A stretch of DNA of 64,000 nucleotides from Halichondria panicea (taxonomy: Eukaryota > Porifera > Demospongiae > Suberitida > Halichondriidae), in NCBI RefSeq assembly GCF_963675165.1, contig NC_087390.1:3300001-3364000 (forward strand), read 5' to 3'. Shown one piece after another: positions 43,731 through 57,354 of the stretch. The stretch's first letter is position 1, and each line of letters starts with the position of its first letter. The notes below the pieces were generated by a model. The model did no database searches and was not told the origin of the DNA. It saw only the letters and a list, made by a program, of their open reading frames with translations. The translations under genes and the position numbers were made by a program.

Positions 43731-44656
43731 CTTTCCTTGCCATTCGTGAAATCTGGAACAGGAGCGTCTTTAGGTCGATCAATTAGTGTGGATCCGGCCT
43801 CACCACGCCTCCATGTCATTCTATTAGTCTAGATCCGGCTAGCAATTCTAGCTGGGACTCCCAGTTCTAGCTCCTTTTGTTTAGCGGGTCAGAGACTGGG
43901 AGAAGATGATTGGCACTCCCTGGCTCCTTTGGATGTACAGCTGTCCAGATCCCTAGAACATACCCTCCATTCTGACGAGTTATCAGTGCATAGGGTGCTT
44001 ACTAGATTCTTGCCAGCCAGTACAGTTCAAGCTACACACAGCACCGCTCAACTATTCTCTACCCCATTATCTAGCTAAATCTGGTCCAACTAGACAGCAG
44101 ACACAGCTAGTTAATTCAGTAAAGCCAGGGGTAGCCCTACTTCTACGGTTGTTCAGTACCCACGGTAACAATTCCTCTGGGCTGGGCTAACTAGTTGAGC
44201 CACGCCTCCCAATTCTCAAGGCTAGGTACATGTCTCTGTCTAGCTGCTTCGTCAGCTTCTTGCTCAGTTTTGTGGCTTAGAGAAAGGCCAGCTACTCAGG
44301 GGGAAGAGTCCAGATGAAAGTCTGGCAGCCAGGTGACGTCCAAACGGTCAGTTATTCTTTCCACCAACTTTTTAATCTAGTCTAGTCCTGCTTGCACTGC
44401 TACTACTACTGCTGCTACTCTTCCTAGCTAGTCAAAGGTTTTTTTTTTTTTTTTTTTTTTTTTAACTACATATGCACAAAGAGACATCAAAGCTTACATC
44501 AAAGGACACAGATTTTTAGCCTACTTGACTGATAAGGCGGTTACCTAGACTACAGTTTGTTTGTCAGGGAGGAGCTCACATACAACTTCATCTAATTCAT
44601 CATAACGATTCCTTACCCATTGTTGTAATTTCTACAACAGATTGCCAAGGAAAGAG
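43731..44656. other. Dispersed repeat and poly-T; no gene
   Basis: 43995-44115 is a second copy of the 25520-25640 repeat. A run of 25 T lies near 44439-44463. The whole stretch is bracketed by the two GAGTCGACGT minisatellite blocks. Confidence 0.5.
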
Positions 44657-44756
44657 TTATGATATGGAGTCGACGTTATGAAATGGAGTCGACGTTATAA
44701 CAGAGTCGACGTCATAAAGGTCGATGTTTTAAAAAGGAGTCGACACAGCCTAACAG

Positions 44757-44818
44757 TAGCCTCGAGACCAGCCATTCGTTATGTTCTTTCAGATAACGAA
44801 CGGCTGGTCTCGAGGCTA
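44757..44818. mobile_element. 62-bp near-palindromic mini-element
   Basis: TAGCCTCGAGACCAGCC and its inverse form the ends. It is almost entirely palindromic around a TTCTTTC centre. CCTAACAG flanks both sides (44749-44756 and 44819-44826), an 8-bp target duplication. It shares ends with 59864-60100. Confidence 0.85.
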
Positions 44819-44829
44819 CCTAACAGTGG

Positions 44830-46770
44830 CTGCAGTTTAGCTAGTTGCCAAGGATTTGTTGTTATAAAAGTCATAAAGGTCGGTGTTTTTAAAAAGCAGT
44901 CAATGTTTATGATTGGCGATTCTTACGCCTAGCTGGAGGACCTTGCTCACTTTTGTGAGGGTAGGACTAGTAATGTATTGATAGCAGGTAGTCTTAGGCT
45001 AGCAGAGAGTGTGGTGTCACTGACTGACTTAAAGTACTGAGTAGCCAGATAAAGAGCCTATTATAGTGTACAAGTAGTGTACAAGTGTACTAAGCGGGTA
45101 GCAATGTAGTGTACAAGTGTACTAAGCGGGTAGCATTGCTACCCGGTACCCGTACCCAGCTTCAAGCCTGTATGGATAAATTGAAGGGCTCTTTCAGCCA
45201 AGTAAATATTAAATATGATTCTTTATAGGTCATTGTCGATAGTAAAACTCTGTCATTGGGGTCTGGAAGGCATTCTCTACATAGATTTTTCATTATAATG
45301 TCTTTAAAATGTCGTTCTTCGAACTTTTGTGATTCTGTGATTCTTTACTCACTAATTCTGCAGCTACCCGTCGTTTATCTATTCTCTTACCCCTGTATAG
45401 GATGACCAGTGTGGCATTCTTCTGTTGGTAGTGAAACAAAATAGAGGGTACACGTTGTTACACACTGTCAGTTTCCATCAAACATTTTCTTGTCGCGAAT
45501 CGTACACTTTAGTTACCGCTCAACTTTGTATATACTCGAAGTTGTATTTTTTGATGTAATGTGTGCATAGCATGTATGCGTATGCGTATACCCTATTTCC
45601 TACTACCATTGACTAATATTCGTGTTTAATTTTTCTTTTTGTAGTATTATGACCTTGTAGTATTATGACCAAACTGACAATTCAACTGCCGAGTTTCAGC
45701 AATGCATAACAGTGTTATTCCGTTCCATCCGTCCACGATTCCAGAAGAGTCAGTGGGCGACTGTCATCTGTATCTGTGGAATTGTGCACTCAAAAACTAA
45801 CTCCCCTCACCCCCTTTCAAATGTTCTGTTTGATGTATAGTGCTCATATTTTCTTGCTGCATTAATTGCACTTACTAGAAGCTTTTGAATATAATAATAT
45901 ACTTGTACCAAGTCTAACAGTGCATGGCCTTTGATAGGAGACTATCAATTAAGGTCTTCAACCTATCCCTCAAGTCATAGTAGATTTAATTCCCCTAGGC
46001 CTTGTGCTTGTGCTATAATCCCTTTGCCCACTGCCCGGCCATGCAAGCAGCTCGGTCTCAGATATTATGCAGAGTAGCTAGCTAATGGAGGGGTGGGGTC
46101 TCATAAAGGAAGTGCATCAAACACGGTGAACTTAGACAAACCCGTCTGTGTAGACCGCTACAGCTGCTCAAGGATGAATCAAGTGCAAGTAAGAGTTTCT
46201 ATAGGCTTCTAGTCATGTTTACTTGGATTTTAATTCGTGGATTTGCAAAATAATGCTTCGTTCTCGAGTTATGCCTAGTTTTGCTTACTTGGAATGCCAT
46301 TGCAGCCTTTTCAGAAGAGTCCGTAGCAAAACTTGTTCACCGAGTGTTACTACTCTACTTAGTAGTTAGCTCTGCACTAGAACGCTAGCTATTGGTAGCT
46401 GCAAGAGTGAGCAGAGAGCTGCAAGGCTCTGACTTGCAGCCATTAATAATTTTAGACTTGAACTTTTGGCATTGATCGTTTTTAACAACACTCATGGTTG
46501 ATCATTACCCACTATTCGCATACAGCAAAATAAAAGATGTTCACTGTTCATCATGATCAATGTGTATAAACTAGTTTTATGTTATGGCACCTCCACCGAG
46601 GCATCAGCACCCGCGGTGCTTTCATTGCCATAGCATTGCAACAATTATCGTAAAATGATTGCATGCATGCTCAAAATCTTATTAGCTTTGATGCTCCTTA
46701 TACAAACAAATGTAGAAAAGCAAGTATAACATGTACATGTACTGTACAAGTAGTGGGAAAATTCTGCAAC
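44830..46770. other. Gene-poor stretch
   Basis: 45075-45165 has a small tandem repeat (GTGTACTAAGCGGGTAGCA). 46350-46420 is the partner of the 38.7-kb repeat. 46585-46635 is a short GC-rich fold-back. I see no coding sequence. The end borders the 3' side of the minus-strand gene that stops at 46775. Confidence 0.45.
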
Positions 46771-46774
46771 AATG

Positions 46775-49700
46775 CTAAACATCAATAACATAATAGTCTT
46801 TGCCTGAATACTTAGTTGTTGGGTAACCTGGATTGTTCGTGGGACCTGTGCTTGAAGTGGGAGTGGCTCGGTTCGTACTTCGTGGATCACCGCCTCCTCC
46901 TTGAGCCACTGGAGGTTGAAATTGAGAATTGGGGTAAGAAAAAGTGTTTGCTCTTCTCTGTACTTGGGTGGCCGGCCTTGTATCAGCAACAGTTGCTCGT
47001 CGCTCCATCTCAACACGCCTTTGATCAGTTGCCTGTCTTGAGTATGGCCGAGAAGGCACACTTCCTCTGTGTCTTTGTTCCATATCGTATCCAGTAGCAG
47101 AATGGGAACTGAGTTTAATTCGTTGACGCTCAAACTCTCGCTGTGTTTCGATCTCTCTCTGTCTCGTTGAATCGGGCTGTCTATTTCCGGACACAGGTAT
47201 GGAACCACTTCTCTGTACTCCTGTCGGTCTGCCTGATCCAGGCCTAGAACTAGATCTTGGTTCTTGTGTGTGAGCATTTTCATCAAGATCATCAATGGAA
47301 GCATACACAGGAGCTTGTTTCTGGTACGGCTTTGTAGGAACAGTCATGTTTGTGTCTTTTTTCATAGGCGCCTTTTCTTGATTGCGTTTTGTTTGTGAAT
47401 TAGTTGATGACTGTTTCATCCAATCAAGCACTCGCAATTTACGACTCCCTTTCACCTCCAGTTCCTTGAGATGTTCTTGAAATGATGCGTTTTGGGCCTA
47501 CAGATAAACAGAATAGAAAAACAGTAACAGTGGTACATCTGATAGAATAATAGCCCAGGTGTGAGTGTGTCTAACTGCAGTGTAAACTGAGAGGTTAAAC
47601 TCAAGAGACTGATGTACTGTTCATGCATGCATGGGAAACTTTAACTTCAGTGATGTACACCTGGTATATAGCAGGTTGAAACTATGTAACAATAACAATA
47701 AGGTGACAGCCTGCCAATTACGTAACACAGACTGGTTGTAGTAGATGCAGTACTTACAGCAGGTGTCTCAAATTTCATGGCAGTAAGGGGAATTTTAACC
47801 AGGCATACAAGACTTGCATGAGGTATTAAAATAAGGTAATCGTGAAACAATGAGCAACAGTACATAGAGAATGGGTATAAAGGGATCAAATGTGGAATAG
47901 ACGCTGGCAGATTAAGGGGAACAGGTTCATAGTCCATTTCTAAAAGCATTAGGAAATAGATATACTAGATCTAGTTACACAACCATAAACGCTACATTTG
48001 TTTTATATACACGTTTTATTATCATTACACACGTACCTGTGTAGCAGGAGAGGGTGTGTCCCTATCATCATTAGGATTGTTAGTGATGAAATAAGTGGGA
48101 GAGTTTGGCAGCGAGTCGTCACTTATTGGTGATATTGTTGGACGTTGCTCTTCATGTGGATAGCGATTGGACCATCCTGAATCTCGGCCAGTACTAAACG
48201 TCTGTGTCCTACGAACATCACCTCCTACATGTCCCCCCTGCGATGGGGGCCTGTAGTTTCGAGACCGTGGATTCGCTTGGTTATAGCTCTTCAGTTGCCC
48301 AGTTTCAGGCCGTGTATTTTGCCCCTGTGTAGTACCAGAGTTGGTAAATGGAGGTGGCTGTTGAAATCGTGTTGATTTTATGACCTCATGATTCTGTGAA
48401 GGAGGCAGGTTAACTCTAGTTGGATAGGTAAATGTATTTGGGGCCAGATCACTGTGGGTGTGCTGTGACATAGGGGTTAGCGGAGTGCTCGGACTGGGAG
48501 GGGGGCGGTACGCAGTGGGAGTGGAGCCCAGGGATACGGTAGGTTCTGTTGAACGTCGCTGCTGTGAACTGGAGTAGCCAACTTGCTTTGTCTCTGGTTC
48601 ATCAAAATAGTTTGTGTTCCAAGTGTGTGCAAACTGTTTCTGTTCTTGAAGTGGATCCGCATTTCTTTGCGCGTATTTCAAAAGGCCTGTCGATTTATCA
48701 TTTTCTATAAATGAAGATCGTTTATTTGGCTCTCGAGTAACGACCTCAGGGTACACAAGGCTTGTTTGGTACTGCTTGTGAGCTGCTTTTGGTGTGTCGT
48801 ACACAACTGCATCGGAGCTACTGGTAGTTATGGTAACTGAAGCATCGGAACTATAATAGTTTGTACTGGCAGTTCCAATGGTTGAAGGGTGCGCGTTAGC
48901 AGAACTGACAAACGATGGAGTTTTAATCGACTTTTTCATTTCTAGGTGATTATCATCATCTATCCATTGCCTGTGTGTGATATCAGCGCTCTTCAGAGTG
49001 TTATTCTTTGAGGATTCCTCTTCATTAAACGTATGCGGACTGACTTTGATGGTGGGTGACATTTGCATGCGAACAAGCCTGGGTGAATCGTAAGTAGGGG
49101 GTACGGCTACTAGTGGAGACAAGGGTCGAGAATTTTGTCTACCTTCAGTAGAGTTACTTTGTTGTTTCAGAGTTGATGCCTGATTTACACTGGCTTTTCT
49201 TTCACTTGTTTCATCCAGAGGAGGTGAAATAGCTCCATCCGAACTGTCAGCTGGTTCTGTAGACGACTGTCGCACCCTGGAGAGAAAACTTGCTATCACC
49301 GGAGGCAGTGTTGCCGTAGCGCTAGAAGGCCGGAAATTGTTCATCTCAGTTTTACCCGTCACATTGAGATCAATCTTCTGTAAATGTTCCACACTGGCAT
49401 GAAATGGAGAGCTGTAGGAGGAGACACTAGATGGGGGGAGTAGACGCGGGGAGGTGAAGCCAGAGGGAGAAGGACTCCTCAGATCAGACCACTGCAGGAG
49501 AGGAATTGCATCATGCCCAGTATTCTATGATTAACATGAGGCAATTACAAATATATGGCACAGGTCATTTCCTTTACACTCGTGCAGACTTAAACAATAA
49601 TACTGTTAAATCCACTATTTTACTGTCGTACTGCCATTTTTACTGTCGTACTGTCATTCTAGTCCATCATACAGTACAACAAAAACTTCTATGTATGCCT

Positions 49701-52260
49701 CAAATGTACCTCTGCCTCCATATCCTGTGAGAGTGCTACAAGGTGGGCCGGGGGTCGGGGTACCATTTCACTCTCCCTTACTTCATCCATTATCTGGGGG
49801 AGGGGGGAAGGTTGGTACAGTACGGAGTTTCATTACAATTACGGACTATATCAGTCTCCTGGTCAGATTTACTACACAATGAGGTTTTTTTGCTGGAGAT
49901 TAGATGCTCTAATCAATAATATTTTATTTTTAAAACCACATAAACCACAAAATTAAATATACATGTACGTCGTACGTAAACACACTGTTTGACAGAACTT
50001 AATGCTCTAGCCTGAAACTCAAGTTATGAAGATGAAATAAATAAACATCACTTACAGTTTTGAAGTCGGTGGGTGAGGTCACTCGAGGTGTGTCAGTCCA
50101 CCCCGACAAGTTCTCCTCTGTGCCCTCCTGTACTTGCGGCTCTGGAGACTCAACATTCTTATCAAACCAGTTATCAACAAGTGAAGGGGAATTGTCATTA
50201 ATGACTTGAGATTCATGCTCAGCAATTTGAACGTGTTTTCTTCGAGGCTCGATGTCATGACTAAACACACCAATGTCACTTTCTCGGTTCTCGGACAACA
50301 ATTGGTTGACAGCTTTCTGGGAGTTGAGAAGTTTTCTTTCAGATGCTCGGCGATTATGCCTTGCTTGTTCTACTTTACTATCGCTTGCTCTACGGAATCG
50401 CTCCAACTCAGAGTTAGGTTCATCGCCATGAGATGGGTGCTCCAGTTTGGAACCTGAAGTGTGTCTTGGATGAACAAAGTGTTCGTTGTTAGCGGTAAGT
50501 TCATTTAAAAGGTCATCAACTTCACGGATAGGATCAGTGGTAATATCAGATTGCTTGTAATTGGAGGTTACAATATTAGATTCTCTACTTTGAGTGGGGT
50601 AAATTGCCTCGCTTGACTTGTACTGTAGTAATGGACTCTCAGGTTTTTGAAAAGCATTGTTTCTATTCGGGGAGGTATTGGGAGCTTTCCTGTCTTTCTT
50701 TGGTGAGGGTAGTGTCTTTGAGTGTGATGAGATGTGATCATATAGTTCCGAACTGTCTGGGTAGTAATTTCGTGGTGGTTTAGGTGGACCTTGCATCAAC
50801 TGTGATGGTTGTGAAGGGCCTTGTGAAGTGAGTGGAGAGGGTGGTGTAGCGTGCAAAACTCGTAGTTCAGGGGAGGGTTGAAAGTGTTCGAGGTTGCCTC
50901 CTATACTGCTGCTACTGGTGCTGTCCTGTGAGCTATGTGATGGTTGGAATGACCTGCCAGAAAAAATGAGAGTGTTACATGTGCGTACAAACGCTAAATA
51001 CAATCAAGGCTCATGCAGTATGTCTGGTGATACTTTTCCTATCACTAGCCTACAAAACAAATAATAGTCACTATTTAGTCAATTTTTAGTTGTCAGGAAC
51101 TACAACCTATTTTTATGAGCAGATAAATGTAACATTATTATCTACCTGAGCCGTTGCTCCTGCACCCACTGTCTCACAAGTTTTTTCCCATCCTTCTTCT
51201 TCTTGTGCTCTCGGCCGGTCGTTTGAGATGACCCAATCTTATGTTGCTCGGTAGGACTGTGCCTAGGGGCCTCTTCCTCCTTGTACGGGGAAACCCCGGG
51301 CTTATGCTTGGGTGAGTGTGTGTGGTCATCCTTGTATGGGGAGCGGTGGTGATGGCGATCAATTATTGGGGGAGTGTGCTCGGGAGAGTGGAACGATCTC
51401 GGTAAGGTTTGTGAGTTCAGCACAGCAGGTGATTTCTGGAGCTGTAGTACATGTACCACTCATCAGACATTACTGTACGTATTTTAATGTTTATGCGCCT
51501 TTAATATATTATAGCACTAATCATTTAGTCGTGCAATTTTTCGTATGTGTACAATTTAAATACATGCATGAGGTGTCACCTTACGTATTATAACAAGCAA
51601 GTAACTTACACTGCTCGTGGGGTACGGTTCCTCCACGATCCCTCTGTCTGTCTCCCTCCCCTTGGGCGCCATACTCACAAGCTCCTCCTTCTCATCCCCC
51701 AGTTCATCTGCCAAGTCCAAAAGTGAGCCATCCATATCATCATCCTGAGAAAAGTTGCTACTACGACTCGACTTTGAGAGACGAGAACTAGACCCGGACT
51801 TTAACCCCTCTCTCCAAGAATTCCCGTCTTGTTGTGGTTCATGTGACCTAGTACCTACTACCCAAACTGTCTTGTTGCAGGGCATGTGGAGATTTATCTT
51901 CATAGTGATTGGGAATTCCTCGTGTATGCTCATGGCTAGTAGCCAGCCTATGGGGGACTGAGGTTGCATCATCTTGATTCAAAATGTGGGGCATGTCAGG
52001 CAGGAAAAGCTGCATGTTGTCAACAGTTTGAGGCTCCTTTCGCAGATCTGGACTGTCTGTATCTTCGTAATGGTCTGGTTGTTTTGCCAAGCCTCGATGA
52101 GACATGGCAGCTATCAGAACTGGATCGTCACTGGGTAACTTTCGAGGTAGGCTTCGAGATTTCTTCAATTTGGCCCCGTGTGATTTGTCAAGGGAATCTA
52201 TGGGATATCCAAACATGTCCACAGTGGGAGGTATTACCATAGGGCTGCGTAGATCAGGAG
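46775..52260 (-). CDS. Large disordered protein, five exons (5' end not found)
   Basis: Exons, minus strand: 51610-52260, 51146-51441, 50056-50953, 48037-49491 and 46775-47497, all with GT-AG borders and consistent phases (about 1200 residues). The sequence is rich in Ser, Pro, Gln, Arg and Thr, with basic phrases (KLKKSRSLPRKLP), a proline-rich QGPPKPPRNYYP and a short coiled-coil-like QEHLKELEVKG. It ends KDYYVIDV, a possible PDZ ligand. This suggests a cytoplasmic scaffold. I do not recognise the family. In exon 1 the frame seems to shift near 51850 (SLGSRY then SHEPQQDG). Upstream exons may lie beyond the pogo element. Confidence 0.6.
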
Positions 52261-52670
52261 CTAAAGAGGGGAGGGGTAAACTGGTAAAGGGTATGAGCCA
52301 TTTGTTATGCAAGCCTTAGTATCTAATACTAGAACCTTGAAATTACTATGACAGTTATTCAAAACAATCGCGACACATGTTTAGAATAATTATGCTTGTC
52401 ACAAATGGTGCAATCCTATTGGTCACTGAAAGAGGTTCATAAGAGATTTGTTAGACATTCAGAGGTCTTTTACGAAGGATTAAGCCCGGAAGATAGAACA
52501 GTCGAATACAACGGTGCGGTGCGCTACTGCAAAAATAGAGACTATAGGCTAGCTCCAAAACAGTAGTTAAGCAACACGTCATCTTCTATAGAGTACGTTT
52601 CACAGAATTAAAATGTGTTTATAACTGCATGGAACAAAGCATATTTTCCAGCTCTCAATGCAGTGAAGTA
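52261..52670. other. Intron or 5' flank, dispersed repeat
   Basis: Contains the inverted partner of the 40.85-kb repeat. No exon was recognised. It may be an intron of the disordered-protein gene. Confidence 0.4.
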
Positions 52671-52783
52671 GAGTAAGTAATCAAACCTCGGACTATACCT
52701 ATATTCGGACGCGTTTTCCATGGACTCAAAGCAGCTATCCAGATTTTAGCCACATCTACAAGTCACTGGTGCTTGGTACTACC

Positions 52784-53296
52784 ATAGATTGAAGAGTTAG
52801 AGGGATAGGAAACGGTTTGTATCTCGAGTAACATCCGCGCTACGGTGCGGTTTAATCGAGGCCATCACAACAATATCTATTTCTACACTCAGTGCATAAT
52901 AAACTACAAGTAACTGTGCTTAGTCCGTGCAACTCACTTATATTTCAAGGTCTATACCTATTGTAGTAGTCATAACCAGCACGCTTACACGTTACATGTT
53001 CCAATAGCTCTAAAACAGCCTTGGGAACATATAACTTTATTGGAAAGTCTCTTTTTACTGGGTGTGGTCAGTCATTAGCAAGTACTACACGTGGCTCATG
53101 GACTAGGCGTGTTTTAAGTTGCTGAAAGAGATTATGTCTCGAGGAAACACAGCTTTGGGAGTTACCCGGCAAAAGTGTGCTTAATAGCCTCGTTCATAGG
53201 GCGTAGCGCGGATAATTTTCGAGGCTCCACTGCAGATTCAATGTAAAATCATCACGTGCACCACTCCGTTTCCTATCCCTCTCTCTTCAATCTATG
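52784..53296. mobile_element. MITE inside the pogo left arm
   Basis: 513 bp. The ends (C)ATAGATTGAAGAG and the inverse continue to GGATAGGAAACGG. GTACTACC flanks both sides (52776-52783 and 53297-53304). The uninterrupted right arm near 57870 shows the empty site. An 8-bp duplication fits a hAT-like element. Confidence 0.85.
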
Positions 53297-53696
53297 GTAC
53301 TACCTAGCAGCCAACTCTCAGCCTGTTCCTCACAACGACGCACTGGTCACGAGCTCTCAAAAACGAGTCCGAAATAATCAAAATACGGACGAAGGTACCG
53401 TTATCCGGACACTACTTTAGACTGCGTAGCTTGAGATATTTCTAGTTTCTGTGCCTCCTGTACTTCTTCTTAGCTAGATCTACCATCATGCAAAAAATCA
53501 GCAGTGGCAGCTGCACAACAAACTCCAGAAACCAGACTGAAAATAGCAGCCCCACCCACTAATTTAGGATCTCGGACACAGAGTTCACTTAATGGTTAAA
53601 AGAAAATCGATCTCTACCAGAGCCCAGAAAGGTAGTATACTGTATTTAATCACAACTATACACATTGAATATAGATCTACACAAGCTTACTGTTCA

Positions 53697-56600
53697 TTAT
53701 ATACATTGTACACAAGTAAACTGTTTCTTGGTTTTCTTCAGTCCTATACAGTAAAGATGATACCACCTGGAGCACACATCACAACTGATCCACACAGGGA
53801 ACTCTATCCCGCTCTTTTGTACAGAGCAATCAGTAGCAGAACAAAAAGAATCGTCCTCGAGCACTACAGGGTAAATACATGGAACTCCCTAACCACTATT
53901 TCTTTTTATTGCGTTTGTACATGACGTTAATTGAGACGAGTAACATGCATATATAGTGACATTGTCATTTAGGAACTTGACTATATATGAACCAGAAATG
54001 TACAGCACACATGGGTGGGCTCTTTACCAATTTCAATACGGTACTATTAAACCACTAACCTGACGGGTTAGCTCTAGTAGATTTAATAGCTCTCACTCCA
54101 ACATTGCTTCCTGGGCCAAAAAATACACATGTATGTGAATGCGACAACAGATGGTACCATGAACCACTAACCTGACGGGTTAGCTCTAGTAGATTTAGTA
54201 GCTCTCACTCCAACACTGTTTACGGGCTCTAAAAATAGACGTGTATGTGAATGCGACAACATAATTATGGTACCATGAACCACTAACCTGACGGGTTAGC
54301 TCTAGTAGATTTAGTAGCTCTCACTCCAACACTGTTTACGGGCTCTAAAATAGACGTGTATGTGAATGCGACAACATAATTATGGTACCATGAACCACTA
54401 ACCTGACGGGTTAGCTCTAGTAGATTTAGTAGCTCTCACTCCAACACTGTTTACGGGCTCTAAAAATAGACGTGTATGTGAATGCGACAACATAATTATG
54501 GTACCATGAACCACTAACCTGGCGGGTTAGCTCTAGTAGATTTAGTAGCTCTCACTCCAACACTGTTTACGGGCTCTAAAAATAGACGTGTACAACATAT
54601 GCCACTAACCTGACGGGTTAGCTCTAGTAGATTTAGTAGCTCTCAATCCAACACTGCTTCCTAATAATATACATGTGAATATGACGGAGTTCAGAGCTAC
54701 CTTTAAGAGTCTTAAATTGTTTCAGGGGGGTAGATTTGCTTTGGGGGTGGGTCCTAATATGAAGGGGGATAATTAAATTTACTCACTCACCAGATGGGTT
54801 AGCTCTAGTTGCCCTCACTCCAGCGTTCCTTCTTTGCTCTGCAACTAAAGGCACATCATCCGAATTGGTCGCATATAATTATAAAATAAACCTACTTACC
54901 AGACAGTACCTTGGACTTGACTGGCTCTTCATCTGTTAGAAAATGTATTAATCACGAGTATAGTCGACTGCAGTACTATAATTATGCTCAATAGAAATAG
55001 CCTCATGCATCGCCAAATTGAGCGAAAGTTATGACGTGTTAAGCGGACATGTTGCAGGCTATTCAATTCAAGTGCTATCCAAGTATATATAACATAATTA
55101 TGTAGCTGTATAATTATAGCTAAATCAATAATCAACACACCAGATACGCCACTTGAATCTATCCCCGTCACGTGGCACAACTCATCAGCATCACTCCAAT
55201 CTGCAATTATGGATATTAGCTATGTCAATATTAAATAGCAGAAGTAACCACCTTGACCAATGCTTTCTCTCACTTTGAAAGTACGCTTCGTAACTCGCTT
55301 TTGCCTGGCTAAATACAATAGAAACATGATTATACCACATTCTGCAGTATACCAAACACTATATACACACCATTCTGGGGAGATCCATTTTCTTTTAACC
55401 ATAAGTTATATCGGTCATCATGCGTGAGGTCAAAACCATTTTCAAACCTGGTGGTAAAAAGTTCAAGTTCTTTAGCAGTAAAAACCGGTTCAGGTGGGTT
55501 TTCAACACATAAGGAATGCTGAGCTTTAGACACTTTTGTGGAAACACTCTTTCCCGATTTCTTGGCTAATAGCTTCGAAGCTCGTTTTTCAGCCAGCAAA
55601 CGCTTGTTTTCAGCCTTCAATTGCTTCCTCTCAGCCTGCAAACGCTTTCTCTCAGCCTTAAGCCTTTCCTTTTCATCTTTCTCTTCTTTTTTTTTATCCA
55701 TAATAGCCATACATTCGCTGCTAGTGAGAATTTTACCACAAGATTTTACTTTCAAAGGATCAACTTTTCTTGGAGGTGGGATGGGTGTTTTCAGCATTTT
55801 TTTGGTTTGGCTGCAGTAAATTAAAGGTGTCACACGATCAGTGTCACTGGAACTGTTGTCATCCGTATCACCAGTAGACGTATAGGGTGGCATCTTGGCA
55901 TGTTCACCAAAACCAGGTTCTCGTGCTGCACTCTCATAATCAAAACTGCCACCTACAGGTGTATGTACTGCTCGTACGTCACTGAACGATTCTTCAGAGC
56001 TGATATCATCATCTTCTGAATAACGTACTAGATCTACATGTATAGCTGCAGCTTTCTTTTTCCTGGGCGCAAGACTAAACATGGGTTGATACGGCAGAGA
56101 AAAACTTTTGGCAACACCAGAAGGCATATTAATTTGCTTGAAAGCTGCTTCACGATCAAATGGGTACACACCGGTTACTTTAAATCCCGCTTGCACATTG
56201 GATAATCTCATACATCTTTCCCATGATCTTCCCAAAATTTTGGAAAAGGTAAAACAGGACACTACTTCGCCTGGATTTTTGCTCATAAATTCGTGACACT
56301 CCTGTTTCCAATAAGTCTTTAAAGGGGAAAATGTCCCCTTATCCAAAGGCTGCAATAGGTGGGTAGAGTTTGGAGGGAGAACAAATACAACTATATCATG
56401 TTCATCAGCTAGATGAACTGTTTCCGGGCAAAAGTGGCTGGAGTGGCCATCAAGAAGCAGCAATAAGGGACGTTCTTGAGGAGCATATCGAAGAAAATGA
56501 AAAGCAAACCACTGGTGAAACAAGTCACGGTCAATCCATCCTTTTGGTGACAGGCCATATTTGGTCCCAGGAACTTCTCCTTCCTTATAGCAGCTCGGAA

Positions 56601-57354
56601 CACTCTTCCGATTCAAGATCACCAAAGGTGGCATACAATAGCCTGCAGCACTCACACAGGCTACTACTGTCGTCTGGGATTTATTACCACTAGAGCGTGC
56701 TAAAGGATTTTTTTCTCCTTTTCTGTAAACGCTTTTAGAAGCCTTAGGATCCATGGGGAGGCCAGTTTCATCCATGTTAAATATGCAGCACGGCTTATCT
56801 TTCAGTTCATACCGTAACAAAGTCTCCTCAAGTAGATCAAAGTACCTGTTCATGATATCAGGATCTGTTGCATATGCTCGAGCATTTGATAGTGGAGAAG
56901 GGGCCCTTAAAGTGATGTTCGCATTTCGCTTGATAAATCTCTGCCACCAACCAGCCGTAACAGTTGAGTGAATCCCTTTATAATCAATAATCGTTTGGAC
57001 AAGAGATATAACTTCTAATCTTGTCTTAGGATATCCAATACCAGCACATTTTATCAAGAATTTGGCTAAGTCATTTTCTTCCGCAGTTGAGAGGTATTTT
57101 AGGGGGCCACTGACATCACCGTGTTGAACTCTGCCACTGATTCGATCCCCCAAAGTTGACTTGGGCACACCAAAGCAAACTGCTGCCTCTCTAACACTTG
57201 CTCCATTCTTGACAACTGCTTCCATAGCTTTTTTCATACTGTCATCCACCCATGACTTGTACAGCGGTCGTTGGTGAGTAAATCTACTGTCAAACACTGC
57301 TGGTGTTGATGGACGTGATGCAAGCTTACTTCTTAAAATATAGCCTTCAGCCAT
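53697..57354 (-). CDS. pogo-type DDE transposase with repeat exons and PHD finger
   Basis: Exon 1 (55371-57354) encodes an N-terminal helix-turn-helix (VREAAVCFGVPKSTLGDRI), a CENP-B-type DNA-binding region, and a DDE_1 domain with D in NMDETG, D in LLLDGHSSH and D in LLQPLDKGTF, then a Lys/Glu coiled coil. Eleven further exons follow: 55252-55308, 55141-55200, 54900-54932, 54791-54838, 54610-54660, 54519-54575, 54403-54459, 54288-54344, 54172-54228, 54060-54110 and 53697-53863. Every internal exon is a multiple of 3 and phase 1. Seven encode versions of VGVRATKSTRANPSG. The last encodes a PHD finger (CSATDC, CDVCSRWYHLYC, CVQC) ending in TAA. It presumably cuts at the GAGTAAGTAATC ends; PHD fingers commonly read histone tails. 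Confidence 0.85.
54060..54660 (-). repeat. Tandem ~116-bp exon/intron repeat
   Basis: Six units, four of which repeat at 115-116 bp. Each holds a 51- or 57-nt exon with an acceptor and a CAG/GTTAG donor plus a short intron. It arose by duplication of one exon with its intron inside the pogo transposase gene. Confidence 0.9.

Noticed and set aside
47757..47942. Extra exon (EMDYEPVPLNLPAS) in the disordered-protein gene
   Set aside because: Splice-like borders exist, but its phase does not fit the phase-0 exon before it and would give a stop; left out.
53697..53863. PHD finger as a RAG2 remnant
   Set aside because: RAG2 also ends in a PHD finger, but this one is spliced in phase to the pogo transposase and lies 38 kb from the RAG1-like element; no kelch repeats.
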